A stretch of DNA of 64,000 bases from Streptomyces sp. R41 (GTDB lineage: Bacteria; Actinomycetota; Actinomycetes; Streptomycetales; Streptomycetaceae), in assembly GCF_041053055.1 (NCBI RefSeq), contig NZ_CP163443.1, forward strand, positions 3,348,001-3,412,000, given 5' to 3'. Position numbers and translations under genes: made by a program. The notes under the pieces were generated by a model. That model made no database searches. It had not been told where the DNA came from and was given only the letters and a program-made list of their open reading frames with translations. Shown piece by piece: positions 35,231 through 45,560 of the stretch. Numbering within the stretch: the stretch's first letter is position 1; every line of letters begins with the position of its first letter.

Positions 35231-35950
35231 TCACATTCCGAGCTCTCCCAGCGGCACCAAGTCCCAGCCCAGCGTGTCGAGTTCGGCCGGGTCGACGGAG
35301 CGTCGCGGCGCCCGCTCGTCGAGCACCACCGCCTCCCGTATCCGGTCGAGGCGGAAGCACCGCACCCCGGACCGCAGCCGGCACCAGGCCAGCAGATACC
35401 AGTGGTCGTCACCGCCGAGGAACCCGAGGGGTTCGACGGTGCGACCGGTCACCGCGCCCGCGACGTCCGCGTACTCCAGGCGCAGCGTCCGCCCGGCGGT
35501 CAGCGCCTCGCGCACCGGCCCCGGCACCGTCGGCACGGCAGGCCGCCGCTCCGCCGACGCGGGCACGAGCAGCCGGACCCGCCCGGCCAGATCGGCCGCC
35601 GCCGCGCGCTCGTGCCCGGGCATCACCGCGAGCACCTTGTGCAGCGCGCTGCGCGCGTCGGCCGCGAACGGCGTGCCCGTGAGAGCGCGCAGCCCGACGG
35701 CGAGCGCGGTCGCCTCGGCCGGTGTGATGGCCAGCGGAGGCAGGGTCCGCTCCCTGTCCAGGACATAGCCACCGGTCCGGCCGGGTTCGGCGTGGATGGG
35801 CACGCCGGACTGCTGCAGCGCGGCGAGATCCCGCTCGATCGTGCGGACACTGACCTCGAAGCGCCGCGCGAGCGTACGGGCGCTGCGCGGGCGGGGTGCG
35901 GCGGCACGCAACTCCTCGACGAGGGCGTACAGCCGGTCGGTGCGGTTCAC
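35231..35950 (-). CDS. WYL-domain transcriptional regulator (HTH_11)
   Basis: A 239-aa regulator. Residues 1-55 are a DeoR-type winged helix (RLYALVEELRAAAPRPRSARTLARRF, SVRTIERDLAALQQSG). A linker leads to a WYL ligand-sensing domain (HWYLLAWCRLRSGVRCFRLDRI). WYL proteins sense nucleotides, nucleic acids or metabolites. GTG 35950 follows GGAGGACC, which lies inside a 15-codon upstream ORF whose stop ends two bases before this start. It probably regulates the divergent GNAT gene and/or the SnoaL gene downstream. Confidence 0.9.
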   Translation of the reverse strand: MNRTDRLYALVEELRAAAPRPRSARTLARRFEVSVRTIERDLAALQQSGVPIHAEPGRTGGYVLDRERTLPPLAITPAEATALAVGLRALTGTPFAADARSALHKVLAVMPGHERAAAADLAGRVRLLVPASAERRPAVPTVPGPVREALTAGRTLRLEYADVAGAVTGRTVEPLGFLGGDDHWYLLAWCRLRSGVRCFRLDRIREAVVLDERAPRRSVDPAELDTLGWDLVPLGELGM

Positions 35951-35951
35951 G

Positions 35952-35999
35952 TCAGCCGGTCCTCCAGCCCGTCCGGTCCCGCCAGTCGGTGCGGTTCAT
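35952..35999 (-). CDS. 15-codon leader ORF upstream of the WYL regulator
   Basis: ATG to TGA encodes MNRTDWRDRTGWRTG. It has GGAGGG just upstream and stops one base before the GTG of the WYL gene. Its first five residues (MNRTD) equal those of the WYL protein, suggesting a duplicated start region. The ribosome site of the WYL gene is embedded in its codons, so translation should be coupled. Confidence 0.5.
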   Translation of the reverse strand: MNRTDWRDRTGWRTG

Positions 36000-36073
36000 G
36001 CCCTCCAGTCTCCCCACCGCCACTGACAGTCCGCCGTAATCCGCTTGCGGACCGGGTGCCGCACCTCCCGACA

Positions 36074-36625
36074 ATGACCGTCATGACCCGTACGCGTACG
36101 ACGACTTCGCCGGCTTCGACGCCTTCGACGACTTCCTGGACCGTCGCCCCCGAGCCCTTCGACTCCCCCGTCGCGGCCGCGCTGTGGCGGGCGTACTACA
36201 CGGAGGTCAGCGACCGCTGGTATCTGCTGCACGAAGGGCGCACGACGGACCCCGACGAGCTGGAGCGGGAGGTCGCCGCGCGGACGGGCGCCGAGTTCGC
36301 GGCGCCCACCGGGGTGCTGCTGGTCGCGCGGTACGACGGCGAGCCCGGGGGCACGGCGGGGGTCCGGATGCTCGACGCCACGACGGGCGAGCTGAGCCGT
36401 GTCTTCGTCTGCGAGGAGCTGCGCGGCAAGGGCGGCGGTCCCCTGCTGCTCGCGGCGGCCGAGGAGGCGGCCCGCGGCCTGGGCGCCGAACGGCTGATCC
36501 TCGACACCCGCGACGACCTCGTCGAGGCACGCGCGCTGTACGCCCGGCACGGCTACGAGGAGACCGAGGCACACAACGACGACATCTACGCCGAGCACTG
36601 GTTCAAGAAGGAACTGACCGGCTGA
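36074..36625 (+). CDS. GNAT-family N-acetyltransferase
   Basis: A 183-aa acetyl-CoA-dependent acyltransferase. The acetyl-CoA site is ELSRVFVCEELRGKGGGPLLL (motif A), followed by AAEEAARGLGAERLILDTRD and LYARHGYEE (motif B). The N-terminus is Thr-rich; ATGs at 36074 and 36083 are both possible and neither has a good ribosome site. It is divergent from the WYL regulator/leader ORF. Confidence 0.9.
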   Translation: MTVMTRTRTTTSPASTPSTTSWTVAPEPFDSPVAAALWRAYYTEVSDRWYLLHEGRTTDPDELEREVAARTGAEFAAPTGVLLVARYDGEPGGTAGVRMLDATTGELSRVFVCEELRGKGGGPLLLAAAEEAARGLGAERLILDTRDDLVEARALYARHGYEETEAHNDDIYAEHWFKKELTG

Positions 36626-36643
36626 TTCCGGGGGTTCGCGGAC

Positions 36644-38767
36644 TCAGGCGGGATTCCCCCGCGGGCGCGGCGCCGTTCTGCCGTGCGGCCGTTCCGCGTC
36701 GGATCCGCACATCTCGGCGTTCAACTCCTCGACCAGCTTGGTCAGGTCGGTCGGGCGGTCCGGGCCCCACCAGTCGCCGAGCAGCTCGGCCAGGGACTCC
36801 TCGCGGGCCTTGGCGAGTCTCTCGGCGGCCTCGCGACCTTCCTCGGTCAGCACGAGGTCGAGTCCTTCGCGCAGCGCGAGCCGGCGCTCCTCGACCTGCC
36901 GGGCGGCGGCGAGGACGACGCTCAGCGGTACGGTGCTGCGCTCGGCCAGCTCCGCGGGCTCGGCCCACCCGTACTTCTTGATCCGCAGCAGCAGCCAGCT
37001 CGCCGCGGGCAGCAGGTCCAGGCCCGCCCGCGCGGTGATCTTCTCGTAGATCTCGCGCCGCCCCTCACGGGTGCCGAGCACGGACAGGGCCCGGCACACC
37101 TCGTCGTACGACGACCGCTCCACCGGATTCGTGGCGAGCGTCTCGGTGACGTCCGGCGCCGTGACGGACCCCCGCAGCTTGTCCTCGCGCAGGAGCCAGG
37201 CCAGTACGAAGCCGAGCACGGCGACCGGGGCGGCGTACAGGAAGACGTCCGTGATGGACGACGCGTACGCGTGCAGCACCGGCTGCCGCAGCGCGGGCGG
37301 CAGGTCGCCGATGCCCTTCGGGTCGGCCTTGAGGGAGTTCGGGGTGATGCCCGCGGGGAGCTGCTGCCCGCTGAGCGCGGCCGTCAGTTTGTCGGCGAGG
37401 CCACTGGCGAAGACCGTGCCGAAGATGGCGACGCCGAACGAGGCGCCGATGGAGCGGAAGAAGGTCGCGCCCGAGGTGGCGACGCCCAGATCCTCGTACG
37501 ACACCGCGTTCTGCACGATCAGGACCAGCACCTGCATGACCAGGCCGAGGCCCAGACCGAAGACGAAGAAGTACGAACTCATCTCGCCGGTGCTGCTGTT
37601 CTCGTCGAGCTGGTGAAGCAGCAGCAGTCCGATGACCGTGACCCCGGTGCCCGCGATGGGGAACACCTTCCAGCGGCCGGTACGGCTGACGATCTGTCCG
37701 GAGACCGTGGACGACAACAGCAGGCCGAACACCATCGGCAGCATGTGCACACCGGACCAGGTGGGCGTCACGCCCTGGACGACCTGGAGGAACGTCGGCA
37801 GGTAGGTCAACGCGCCGAACATCGCGAAGCCGACGATGAAGCTGATGACGGCGGCGAGGGTGAAGGTGCGGATGCGGAAGAGTTTGAGCGGCAGGACGGG
37901 TTCGGCCGCCCGCCGCTCCACGGCGACGAGCGCCACGGCCAGGACCACACCCAGCACGGCGAGGCCGATGAGCTGGGCCGATCCCCAGCCCCAGGTGGTG
38001 CCGCCGAGCGAGGCCACCAGGATCAGGCAGGTGGCGACCGCGGCGATGAGGAACGTGCCGAGGTAGTCGATGACATGCCGCGCGGACTTCCTGGGGATGT
38101 GCAGGACCGCCGCGATCACGGCGAGCGCGACGATGCCGACGGGCAGGTTGATGTAGAACACCCAGCGCCAGCTGAGGTGCTCGGTGAAGAGCCCGCCGAG
38201 CAGCGGCCCGAGCACGCTGGTCGCGCCGAAGACGGCGCCGAACATCCCCTGGTACTTCCCCCGTTCCCGCGGCGGGACGAGGTCGCCGACGATCGCCATC
38301 GACAGCACCATCAGCCCACCGCCGCCGAGGCCCTGCAACGCCCGGAAGCCGATGAGCTCGGGCATGTTCTGCGCCATGCCGCACAGCGCGGAACCGATCA
38401 GGAAGATCACGATCGCCGTCTGGAACAGCTTCTTCCGGCCGTACTGGTCGCCGAGCTTGCCCCACAGCGGGGTCGCCGCGGTCGACGCGAGCAGATACGC
38501 GGTGACCACCCAGGACAGGTGCTCCAGACCGCCGAGGTCGCTGACGATGGTCGGCAGCGCGGTCGACACGATCGTCTGGTCCAGCGCGGCGAGCAGCATG
38601 CCCATCAGTAGCGCGCCGATCGAGACGAAGACACTGCCGTGCACGGAGTCGCGGGCGTCGGCGACGGCCGCCGCGCGCCGCCGCACGGCCGACTCGTTCA
38701 CGCCGGTCGGCCCGTCCGCGCCGGGCGTTTCCGTCGGCGCGTCCGCGCCGTGCCCATCCCCGGTCAT
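36644..38767 (-). CDS. DHA2-family (EmrB/QacA) drug exporter fused to a MarR-like winged helix
   Basis: A 707-aa protein. Residues ~45-520 form a 14-helix MFS exporter with motif [14 protein letters not shown] and motif C-like [32 protein letters not shown] at the start. After the last helix, ~150 residues read as a winged helix ([66 protein letters not shown]), close to MarR proteins. The exporter could sense ligand or DNA with this tail. ATG 38767 follows GGGAGG; a GTG at 38800 is an alternative. It is convergent with the GNAT gene. Confidence 0.92.
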   Translation of the reverse strand: MTGDGHGADAPTETPGADGPTGVNESAVRRRAAAVADARDSVHGSVFVSIGALLMGMLLAALDQTIVSTALPTIVSDLGGLEHLSWVVTAYLLASTAATPLWGKLGDQYGRKKLFQTAIVIFLIGSALCGMAQNMPELIGFRALQGLGGGGLMVLSMAIVGDLVPPRERGKYQGMFGAVFGATSVLGPLLGGLFTEHLSWRWVFYINLPVGIVALAVIAAVLHIPRKSARHVIDYLGTFLIAAVATCLILVASLGGTTWGWGSAQLIGLAVLGVVLAVALVAVERRAAEPVLPLKLFRIRTFTLAAVISFIVGFAMFGALTYLPTFLQVVQGVTPTWSGVHMLPMVFGLLLSSTVSGQIVSRTGRWKVFPIAGTGVTVIGLLLLHQLDENSSTGEMSSYFFVFGLGLGLVMQVLVLIVQNAVSYEDLGVATSGATFFRSIGASFGVAIFGTVFASGLADKLTAALSGQQLPAGITPNSLKADPKGIGDLPPALRQPVLHAYASSITDVFLYAAPVAVLGFVLAWLLREDKLRGSVTAPDVTETLATNPVERSSYDEVCRALSVLGTREGRREIYEKITARAGLDLLPAASWLLLRIKKYGWAEPAELAERSTVPLSVVLAAARQVEERRLALREGLDLVLTEEGREAAERLAKAREESLAELLGDWWGPDRPTDLTKLVEELNAEMCGSDAERPHGRTAPRPRGNPA

Positions 38768-38932
38768 CCGGCCTCCCTGAGCCCCGAGGGTCTCGGTCAC
38801 CCTCCATCCTGGTCGGTGTGACCGGTTATGGCCTGTTGAGTCCTGCGGAGGCGGGGGTTCCGGGGACTCCTGGAGATTGCGTGTGGGTCCTCCGGATAAT
38901 CTTTGAAGTTCTCCAGGGGGAGGGACCCACGC

Positions 38933-40030
38933 GTGACTGAACCGAACGGGCATGTCTGCCCCGAGTGCGCCGCGCCGCGCGCGCCGGACGGCACCCCGTC
39001 CTGCGCCTGCACCCAACGGGCGTCCGACGCCTTGCGCGACGCCCGCACGGCGGAGGCGGCCGCGGCGGAGGACTTCGATCCGTTGCGGATTCGGCCCTAT
39101 GTGGAGCTGGGGGCGGAGGGGGCCGCGGGGGGAGGGGCGCCCGATGCGTCGGGCGAGACCGGGGTTCCGGAGGGAACCGGGGCGCCGGGAGCAGGCACTC
39201 CGAAGGAAGCCGCAGCGCCGGAAGCCGCCGGGTCCGGCCCCGGGTTCGGGTCCGCGTCCGACTCCGACACCGACTCCGCGCCTACGATGCGGCTCGCTGC
39301 CGTACCGTCCGACGCGACCATGCGGCTCGGCGCGGTGCCGTCCGCGCCGCGTGCGGCCGACGTGCGCCTGTTCCATGAGCAGTCCCCGGAGCCCGGCCCG
39401 CCGGCTGCCGCGGACGAGCGGCCCGGGTCTCGGCGTCGGCGGCGTACCGCTGTGCTGGGTGTCGCGGGAGCTGTCGTGGCCGTCGTCGCGGCGGCGGGGA
39501 TCGCGAGCGGGCTGTTCTCGTACGACACTCCCGCGCGGGACGGGGCGTTGCCGGAGGACGTACGGGCGAGCGTGCCGGAGGTGTCGTCCGCGGCGGCCTC
39601 GCAGTCGCCGTCGCAGAGCGCGTCGTCCACGGGGCCGGCGCCTGTCGTCCCGGCCCCGTCGCACAGCGCGAGCCCGTCGCCCTCGGCGTCACGGTCGAGC
39701 ACGTCGGCGACGCCGATCCCGTCGGCCACTCCCACGCAGACGCCGACGACCGCGAGCGCCACGGGTTCGGTGAAGCCCACCCAGGACGGTTCGGACGAAC
39801 GCCGCGTGCAGACCCTGCGGCGCGGCGACAAAGGTCCCGAGGTCACCGAACTCCAGCTGCGCCTGCACCAGTTGTCCCTCTACACGGGCGACGACGACGG
39901 CAAGTACGACAACCAGGTCGAGCAGGCCGTGCGCCGCTACCAGTGGGCGCGGGGCATCACGGCCGACGAGCAGGGCGTGTACGGCGGGGCTACGCGCACA
40001 AGCCTGGAGGCGGAGACGTCGGAGCCATGA
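38933..40030 (+). CDS. Membrane-anchored peptidoglycan-binding protein with N-terminal zinc-ribbon-like motif
   Basis: A 365-aa protein. The cytoplasmic start has CPEC...CACTQ (a likely zinc ribbon) and [13 protein letters not shown], then a disordered Gly/Ala region. One membrane helix (~172-196, after RRRRR) is followed by a Ser/Pro/Thr wall-spanning linker and a C-terminal peptidoglycan-binding domain ([39 protein letters not shown]). It links cytoplasm and wall. GTG 38933 follows GGGGGAGGG. It is divergent from the exporter. Confidence 0.9.
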   Translation: MTEPNGHVCPECAAPRAPDGTPSCACTQRASDALRDARTAEAAAAEDFDPLRIRPYVELGAEGAAGGGAPDASGETGVPEGTGAPGAGTPKEAAAPEAAGSGPGFGSASDSDTDSAPTMRLAAVPSDATMRLGAVPSAPRAADVRLFHEQSPEPGPPAAADERPGSRRRRRTAVLGVAGAVVAVVAAAGIASGLFSYDTPARDGALPEDVRASVPEVSSAAASQSPSQSASSTGPAPVVPAPSHSASPSPSASRSSTSATPIPSATPTQTPTTASATGSVKPTQDGSDERRVQTLRRGDKGPEVTELQLRLHQLSLYTGDDDGKYDNQVEQAVRRYQWARGITADEQGVYGGATRTSLEAETSEP

Positions 40031-40072
40031 GCGGTGGCCCCGCCGCTTCGCCTTTCCGCCGGTGGGTGGGTC

Positions 40073-40186
40073 GGGGCCGTGCCGGTACATCCGCCCCGTC
40101 GCCGGTGGCAGATCGCTTGCCTTACATGGTTCTGCCTGTTGGCAACCACGTAAGCGACGGGGCATGTGATGTACCGGCACGGCCCC
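40073..40186. repeat. MITE-like hairpin element, copy 1
   Basis: A 114-bp element whose ends are perfect 18-bp inverted repeats, GGGGCCGTGCCGGTACAT and its complement. Inside is a second perfect 10-bp inverted repeat (GCCCCGTCGC/GCGACGGGGC). The whole can fold as one long hairpin. Copy 2 (41655-41766) is inverted relative to it. It carries no gene. Confidence 0.85.
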
Positions 40187-40189
40187 TTC

Positions 40190-40345
40190 CGTGCGTCGGC
40201 GACTGCGGGTGAGTGGGGGCGTGCGTCCGCGACTGCGGGTGCGTGGGGGCTTGGGGCCAATTCCCCCGACCTCGGGCCGGTGGAGCGTGCGGCCACTTCC
40301 GATCTCGGGCCGGTGGAGCGTGCGACCACTCCGGCCTCGCGGGGC
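40190..40345. repeat. Short tandem repeats in a convergent intergenic region
   Basis: GCGACTGCGGGTG followed by GTGGGGGC occurs twice (about 40199 and 40229). A ~36-bp unit containing CTCGGGCCGGTGGAGCGTGC occurs twice (about 40270 and 40304). No coding potential is seen. Confidence 0.7.
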
Positions 40346-40487
40346 CCCGTGGTCGGCCGCGGGCGAGTGCCCAACGTTGCCCGAGGGTGAACCGCACCAC
40401 CTGCACCCCCCTCAGTCCCCCAACCACTTGAACGCGGCCAGCCACCCTGCCGCATCCCCCCGCCCAGCCCGGCCTGGGCTGGAGATC

Positions 40488-40595
40488 TTTCAGCCCGTCC
40501 GGCGTTTGAGGACGAGGCCGTCAAGGCCGATTGCGGGGGTCTGGGGGCGGCAGCCCCCAGGTACGGGACGGGTAGGGGCGGAGGGGGCGAAAAAA
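40488..40595. repeat. Dispersed Streptomyces intergenic repeat, copy 1
   Basis: CAGCCCGTCCGGCGTTTGAG leads to the hairpin CTGGGGGCGGCAGCCCCCAG (40541-40560) and GGACGGGTAGGGGCGGAGGG. The second half matches 51151-51210. It lies between two convergent genes and probably acts as a terminator. Confidence 0.75.
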
Positions 40596-40616
40596 CTCGC
40601 GGTCCCCCAGGAGACC

Positions 40617-41279
40617 TCAGCCTTCGATGTGCAGCCGGATCAAGCCGCCCCCGGCGGACTCCACCCGCACCTGCGTAAGGTGGCGGACGAGGACGTCCGG
40701 CCGGTGGAAGCCCGCCCGAGGCCCGACCCCGACGACCCGCATCCCCGCAGCCCTCCCCGCCGCAATCCCCGCCCCGGAATCCTCGAAGACGACACACTCC
40801 TCGGGCGCGACACCCAGCTCGGCGGCCCCCTTCAGGAACCCCTCGGGATCCGGCTTGCTCGCGCCGACGGACTCGGCGGTGACCCGCACGTCGGGCAGCC
40901 CGAGCCCGGCGGCAGCCATCCGCGCGCCCGACAGGGCCACATCCGCGGAGGTCACGAGGGCATGCGGCACCCCGGCGAGGGATGCCAGGAATTCGGGGGC
41001 GCCCGGAATCGCGACGACGCCGTCCATGTCGGCGGTCTCCTCGGCAAGCATCCGCGCATTGTCCGCGTAGTTCTGCTCCATCGGCCGATCCGGCAGCAGC
41101 ACCGCCATCGAGGCGTACCCCTGCCTGCCGTGCACGACCTTCATGACCTCGTCCCCGTCCAGCCCGTGCCGGTCGGCCCAGCGGCGCCAGCAGCGCTCGA
41201 CGACGGCGTCGGAGTTGACGAGGGTGCCGTCCATGTCGAGCAGGAGGGCGCGGGCGGTCAGAACGGTGGTGGCCGTCAT
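40617..41279 (-). CDS. HAD-family sugar-phosphatase-like hydrolase
   Basis: A 220-aa haloacid-dehalogenase-superfamily phosphatase of the GPH/beta-phosphoglucomutase group. Motif I is LLLDMDGTLVNSD (nucleophile Asp), motif II Ser in ALVTSAD, motif III Lys in GASKPDPEGF, motif IV VFEDSGAG. It resembles sugar phosphatases such as DOG/YfbT types. ATG 41279 has GGAG seven bases upstream; ATG 41285 is an alternative. It is bracketed by two inverted copies of a MITE-like element. Confidence 0.92.
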   Translation of the reverse strand: MTATTVLTARALLLDMDGTLVNSDAVVERCWRRWADRHGLDGDEVMKVVHGRQGYASMAVLLPDRPMEQNYADNARMLAEETADMDGVVAIPGAPEFLASLAGVPHALVTSADVALSGARMAAAGLGLPDVRVTAESVGASKPDPEGFLKGAAELGVAPEECVVFEDSGAGIAAGRAAGMRVVGVGPRAGFHRPDVLVRHLTQVRVESAGGGLIRLHIEG

Positions 41280-41654
41280 CGGCATGCTCCAAGACGCGGG
41301 AAAGGGGGCCAAGGCGTGGCCCCCGGGACAAGGCGGCCCCGCCCGCCGGTCAGGGAGTGCGGGCGGGAGCCACTTTGTTCCTCCACGATACAAAACGAGA
41401 CCCCCCGGCGCCACCACTCCTGACCTGCACTTCAGCCAATCCAACCCATATGGCCCCCCTCACGACACCACAAAGACGCCACCCCGACCCCGTACAGACA
41501 CCGAGGCAGCCAGCCCCTCATCCACCACCCGCACTCGCACCCGCACCCGCGAATTGCACGGGGGGAGGCGGCACCGGCACAGAGACGCCATACCGACGCC
41601 ATACGGACGCAGAGGCGGCCAGGCCCCACGACCCGCACCCGCGAACGCACGGGA

Positions 41655-41766
41655 GGGGCCGTGCCGGTACATCGAATGCCCGTCGCTTACGTTCGGATCT
41701 GGCAGCGGCTCCCCGTAGGCCAACGTCTGATCCACCGGCGACGGGCGGATGTACCGGCACGGCCCC
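41655..41766. repeat. MITE-like hairpin element, copy 2 (inverted)
   Basis: A 112-bp element with the same 18-bp terminal inverted repeats as 40073-40186 and an inner GCCCGTCGC/GCGACGGGC pair. Read in reverse complement, its sub-terminal sequences (CCGCCCGTCGCCGGTGG and CGTAAGCGACGGGCAT) match copy 1, so the copies are in opposite orientation. The rest of the 41286-41900 gap is Pro/Thr-rich-looking low-complexity DNA without a convincing gene. Confidence 0.85.
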
Positions 41767-41900
41767 GACCACCCACCGACGGACGGCGAACCACCACCCA
41801 CCGGCAGATGGCACCCCACCACCCACCGGCGGAAAGCGACGACCCACGGCGGCCCCACCGCGGCCCCACGGCCGCCTCACACCGGCCCCACCGGACCGCC

Positions 41901-42482
41901 TCAGCCCGCCACAGCCTCGTACAGGCTCCACGCACCCAGCCCCAGCATCAGCACCGCCGCCACCTTGGTGATCAGCTCCAGCGGCACCCGCTTCATCAGC
42001 GCCTTGCCCCCGACAATGCCGAGCCCGGCGACCGCCCACAGCGCGAGAACCGCGCCGAGGCCGACGGAGAGCGGGTCGTCGTAGCGGGCCGCGAGGTTCG
42101 CCGTCATGATCTGGGTGAGGTCGCCGAACTCGGCGACGAGGATGAGCATGAAGCCCGCCCCCGAGACCTTCCAGAAGCTCTGGTTCTCGGGCTTGCGGAT
42201 CTCCTCCTCGTCCTCGTCCTTCTTCATGAGCAGAACCGCCGCCCCGCCGAGGAACAGGACACCGGTCAGCGCGTGCACGATCTGCTGCGGCAGCAGGGTC
42301 AGCACGCTGCCCGCCGCGACGGCGAGCGCGACATGGAGGGCGAAGGCGGCGGCGACACCGGCGAAGACGTACGAGGCGCGGTAGCGCGTGCCGAGGACGA
42401 GGCCGGCGAGCGCGGTCTTGTCCGGCAGCTCGGCAAGGAAGACGACGCCGAAGACGAGCGCCATCACACTGAAGCTGATCAA
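41901..42482 (-). CDS. GDT1/TMEM165 (UPF0016) family Mn2+/Ca2+ exporter
   Basis: A 193-aa membrane protein with six helices in two inverted halves. Each half has the family's acidic motif: ELPDKTALAGLVLG in helix 1 and EFGDLTQIMT in helix 4. A charged loop, KKDEDEEEIRKPE, joins the halves. Bacterial members export manganese. A yybP-ykoY manganese riboswitch ~155 bp upstream supports that role here. The start ATG is at 42482. Confidence 0.93.
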   Translation of the reverse strand: MISFSVMALVFGVVFLAELPDKTALAGLVLGTRYRASYVFAGVAAAFALHVALAVAAGSVLTLLPQQIVHALTGVLFLGGAAVLLMKKDEDEEEIRKPENQSFWKVSGAGFMLILVAEFGDLTQIMTANLAARYDDPLSVGLGAVLALWAVAGLGIVGGKALMKRVPLELITKVAAVLMLGLGAWSLYEAVAG

Positions 42483-42636
42483 AGTTCCTCAATCGGTCGG
42501 GCTGCCCCACCGAGAGTGCTGTGACTGCGCTGCGACACCTCGGCACGGCAGCACACAGCGGCACCCGCGCCGGAAGGCGCGGGCAGGAGCACCCACGCCG
42601 GACGAATGACACGACACGGCACGGGCAAGTGCACTG

Positions 42637-42750
42637 CTTGCCGAAGGTCTCGCTGGCCGACCCCTTGAACGAGGCCTGCCTCCGGGCGCCGGCTCAGACG
42701 AGCTGAGCAGTATGTCGACGGTCCGGCGAAGAGCTACTCCCCTTCTGCGC
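42637..42750 (-). ncRNA. yybP-ykoY manganese riboswitch
   Basis: Read on the minus strand, GAAGGGGAGTAGC (42745-42733) opens the element and GCGAGACCTTCGG (42653-42641) closes it. The two are joined by GC-rich stems, and the GAAGG/CCTTC ends pair. These two blocks are the conserved core of yybP-ykoY Mn2+ riboswitches. The following ~155 nt to the GDT1 start contain a CCCGCGCCTTCCGGCGCGGG hairpin (near 42567-42586) that may act as the expression platform. Confidence 0.88.
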
Positions 42751-42982
42751 CGTCCATCGTACGGGATGCGCGGACGGGCGCCGTAGGGCCTTTGGTCCCG
42801 TCACGCTCAGCGGCCGGGTCGCGCCACAAACCCCGCAGAGCGGGACCGGAAGTTCTTGTCGCGAGCATTGCAATGACATGAACGCGTCATTAGCTTCTTA
42901 CCTGACTCACACCTTCCGGAAATACGCCGCCGCAAGCATGTGCTCGCTCACCCCAACGGCCCCCCGCTCCAAGGGAGTTTGC

Positions 42983-43627
42983 ATGTCCAAGGTCTACGCG
43001 CGTCGACGGCTGAGCATACTCGCAGCCGTCACCGGCCTGATAGCCATGGTCGGGATATTCAACGGCCCGACCGCCTCCGCAGCGCTGCCCACCCCGGTCA
43101 GCGGCGCCACCGCCCGCAGCTACCTCGCCTCGCTCACCGTGGCGACCGAGAACCGCACCGGCTACAGCCGCGATCTGTTCCCGACCTGGATCACCATCAG
43201 CGGCACCTGCAACACCCGTGAGTACATCCTCAAGCGCGACGGTACGAATGTCGTCACCGACTCCGCCTGCGTGGCCACCAGCGGCAGTTGGTACTCCCCC
43301 TACGACGGCGCCACCTGGTCCTCGGCCTCCGACGTCGACATCGACCACCTCGTCCCGCTCGCCGAGGCCTGGGACTCGGGTGCCGGCAATTGGACCACCT
43401 CCCAGCGTCAGGCCTTCGCCAACGACGTGACCCGTCCGCAGCTCCTCGCCGTCACGGACAATGTGAACCAGTCCAAGGGCGACCAGGACCCGGCCACCTG
43501 GATGCCCTCGCGCACCGCTTACCGCTGCACGTACGTCCGCGCCTGGGTGCAGGTGAAGTACTACTACAACCTCTCGGTCGACTCCGCCGAGAAGAGCGCG
43601 CTCACGAGCTACCTCTCCGGCTGCTGA
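42983..43627 (+). CDS. Secreted HNH nuclease (DUF1524/GmrSD-like)
   Basis: A 214-aa exported protein: signal peptide to GPTASAALP, then an HNH/ββα-metal nuclease domain. DVDIDHLVPLAEAWDSGAGNW holds the His metal/base residue; RPQLLAVTDNVNQSKGDQDP and WMPSRTAYRCTYVRAW follow. Five cysteines suggest a stabilised extracellular enzyme for DNA degradation. ATG 42983 follows AAGGGAG. The ~500-bp upstream gap also contains the manganese riboswitch on the other strand. Confidence 0.92.
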   Translation: MSKVYARRRLSILAAVTGLIAMVGIFNGPTASAALPTPVSGATARSYLASLTVATENRTGYSRDLFPTWITISGTCNTREYILKRDGTNVVTDSACVATSGSWYSPYDGATWSSASDVDIDHLVPLAEAWDSGAGNWTTSQRQAFANDVTRPQLLAVTDNVNQSKGDQDPATWMPSRTAYRCTYVRAWVQVKYYYNLSVDSAEKSALTSYLSGC

Positions 43628-43683
43628 TCCAGTTCCCCGGACAGCCACTGACCCACCGGGTTCCGCCGGAACCTCGCCGCTGA

Positions 43684-43719
43684 CCTCCGTCGTTCCGTAC
43701 CGTACGGGGGCGACGGAGG
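43684..43719 (+). promoter_or_regulatory. Hairpin in front of the PhoD gene
   Basis: CCTCCGTCG and CGACGGAGG form a 9-bp perfect stem whose right arm runs into the GGAGGGGAGG ribosome site of the next gene. It may terminate the upstream transcript or mask translation. It resembles the CCTCCGTCG hairpin before the DUF2330 gene. Confidence 0.6.
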
Positions 43720-43733
43720 GGAGGGTGATCACC

Positions 43734-45371
<1,638 letters not shown>

Positions 45372-45493
45372 TAAGCCCATTGCGTACGGTTGTTGCGTGC
45401 GTTGTCCCTGATGCTCGTGACGCATCCCACACCCGGCGCCGATCATCCGCTCCAGGGCTCGGCTCTCGCACCGTACGACGGCATGATGAGGCG

Positions 45494-45560
45494 GACCGTC
45501 CGCTTCCAGCGGGCGGTTTGCCGCCATGACCGTCCGCTTCCGGCGGATGGTCTGCCGCCC
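45494..45560 (+). repeat. 34-bp imperfect tandem repeat upstream of the FAD protein
   Basis: GACCGTCCGCTTCC then GCGG and TGCCGCC occurs twice in a row (starting 45494 and 45528) just before the ATG at 45561. Unlike most tandem repeats here it is imperfect, so it is older. Confidence 0.65.

Noticed and set aside
36683..38611. Long plus-strand frame opposite the MFS exporter
   Set aside because: Low-complexity shadow; the minus strand encodes an unmistakable transporter.
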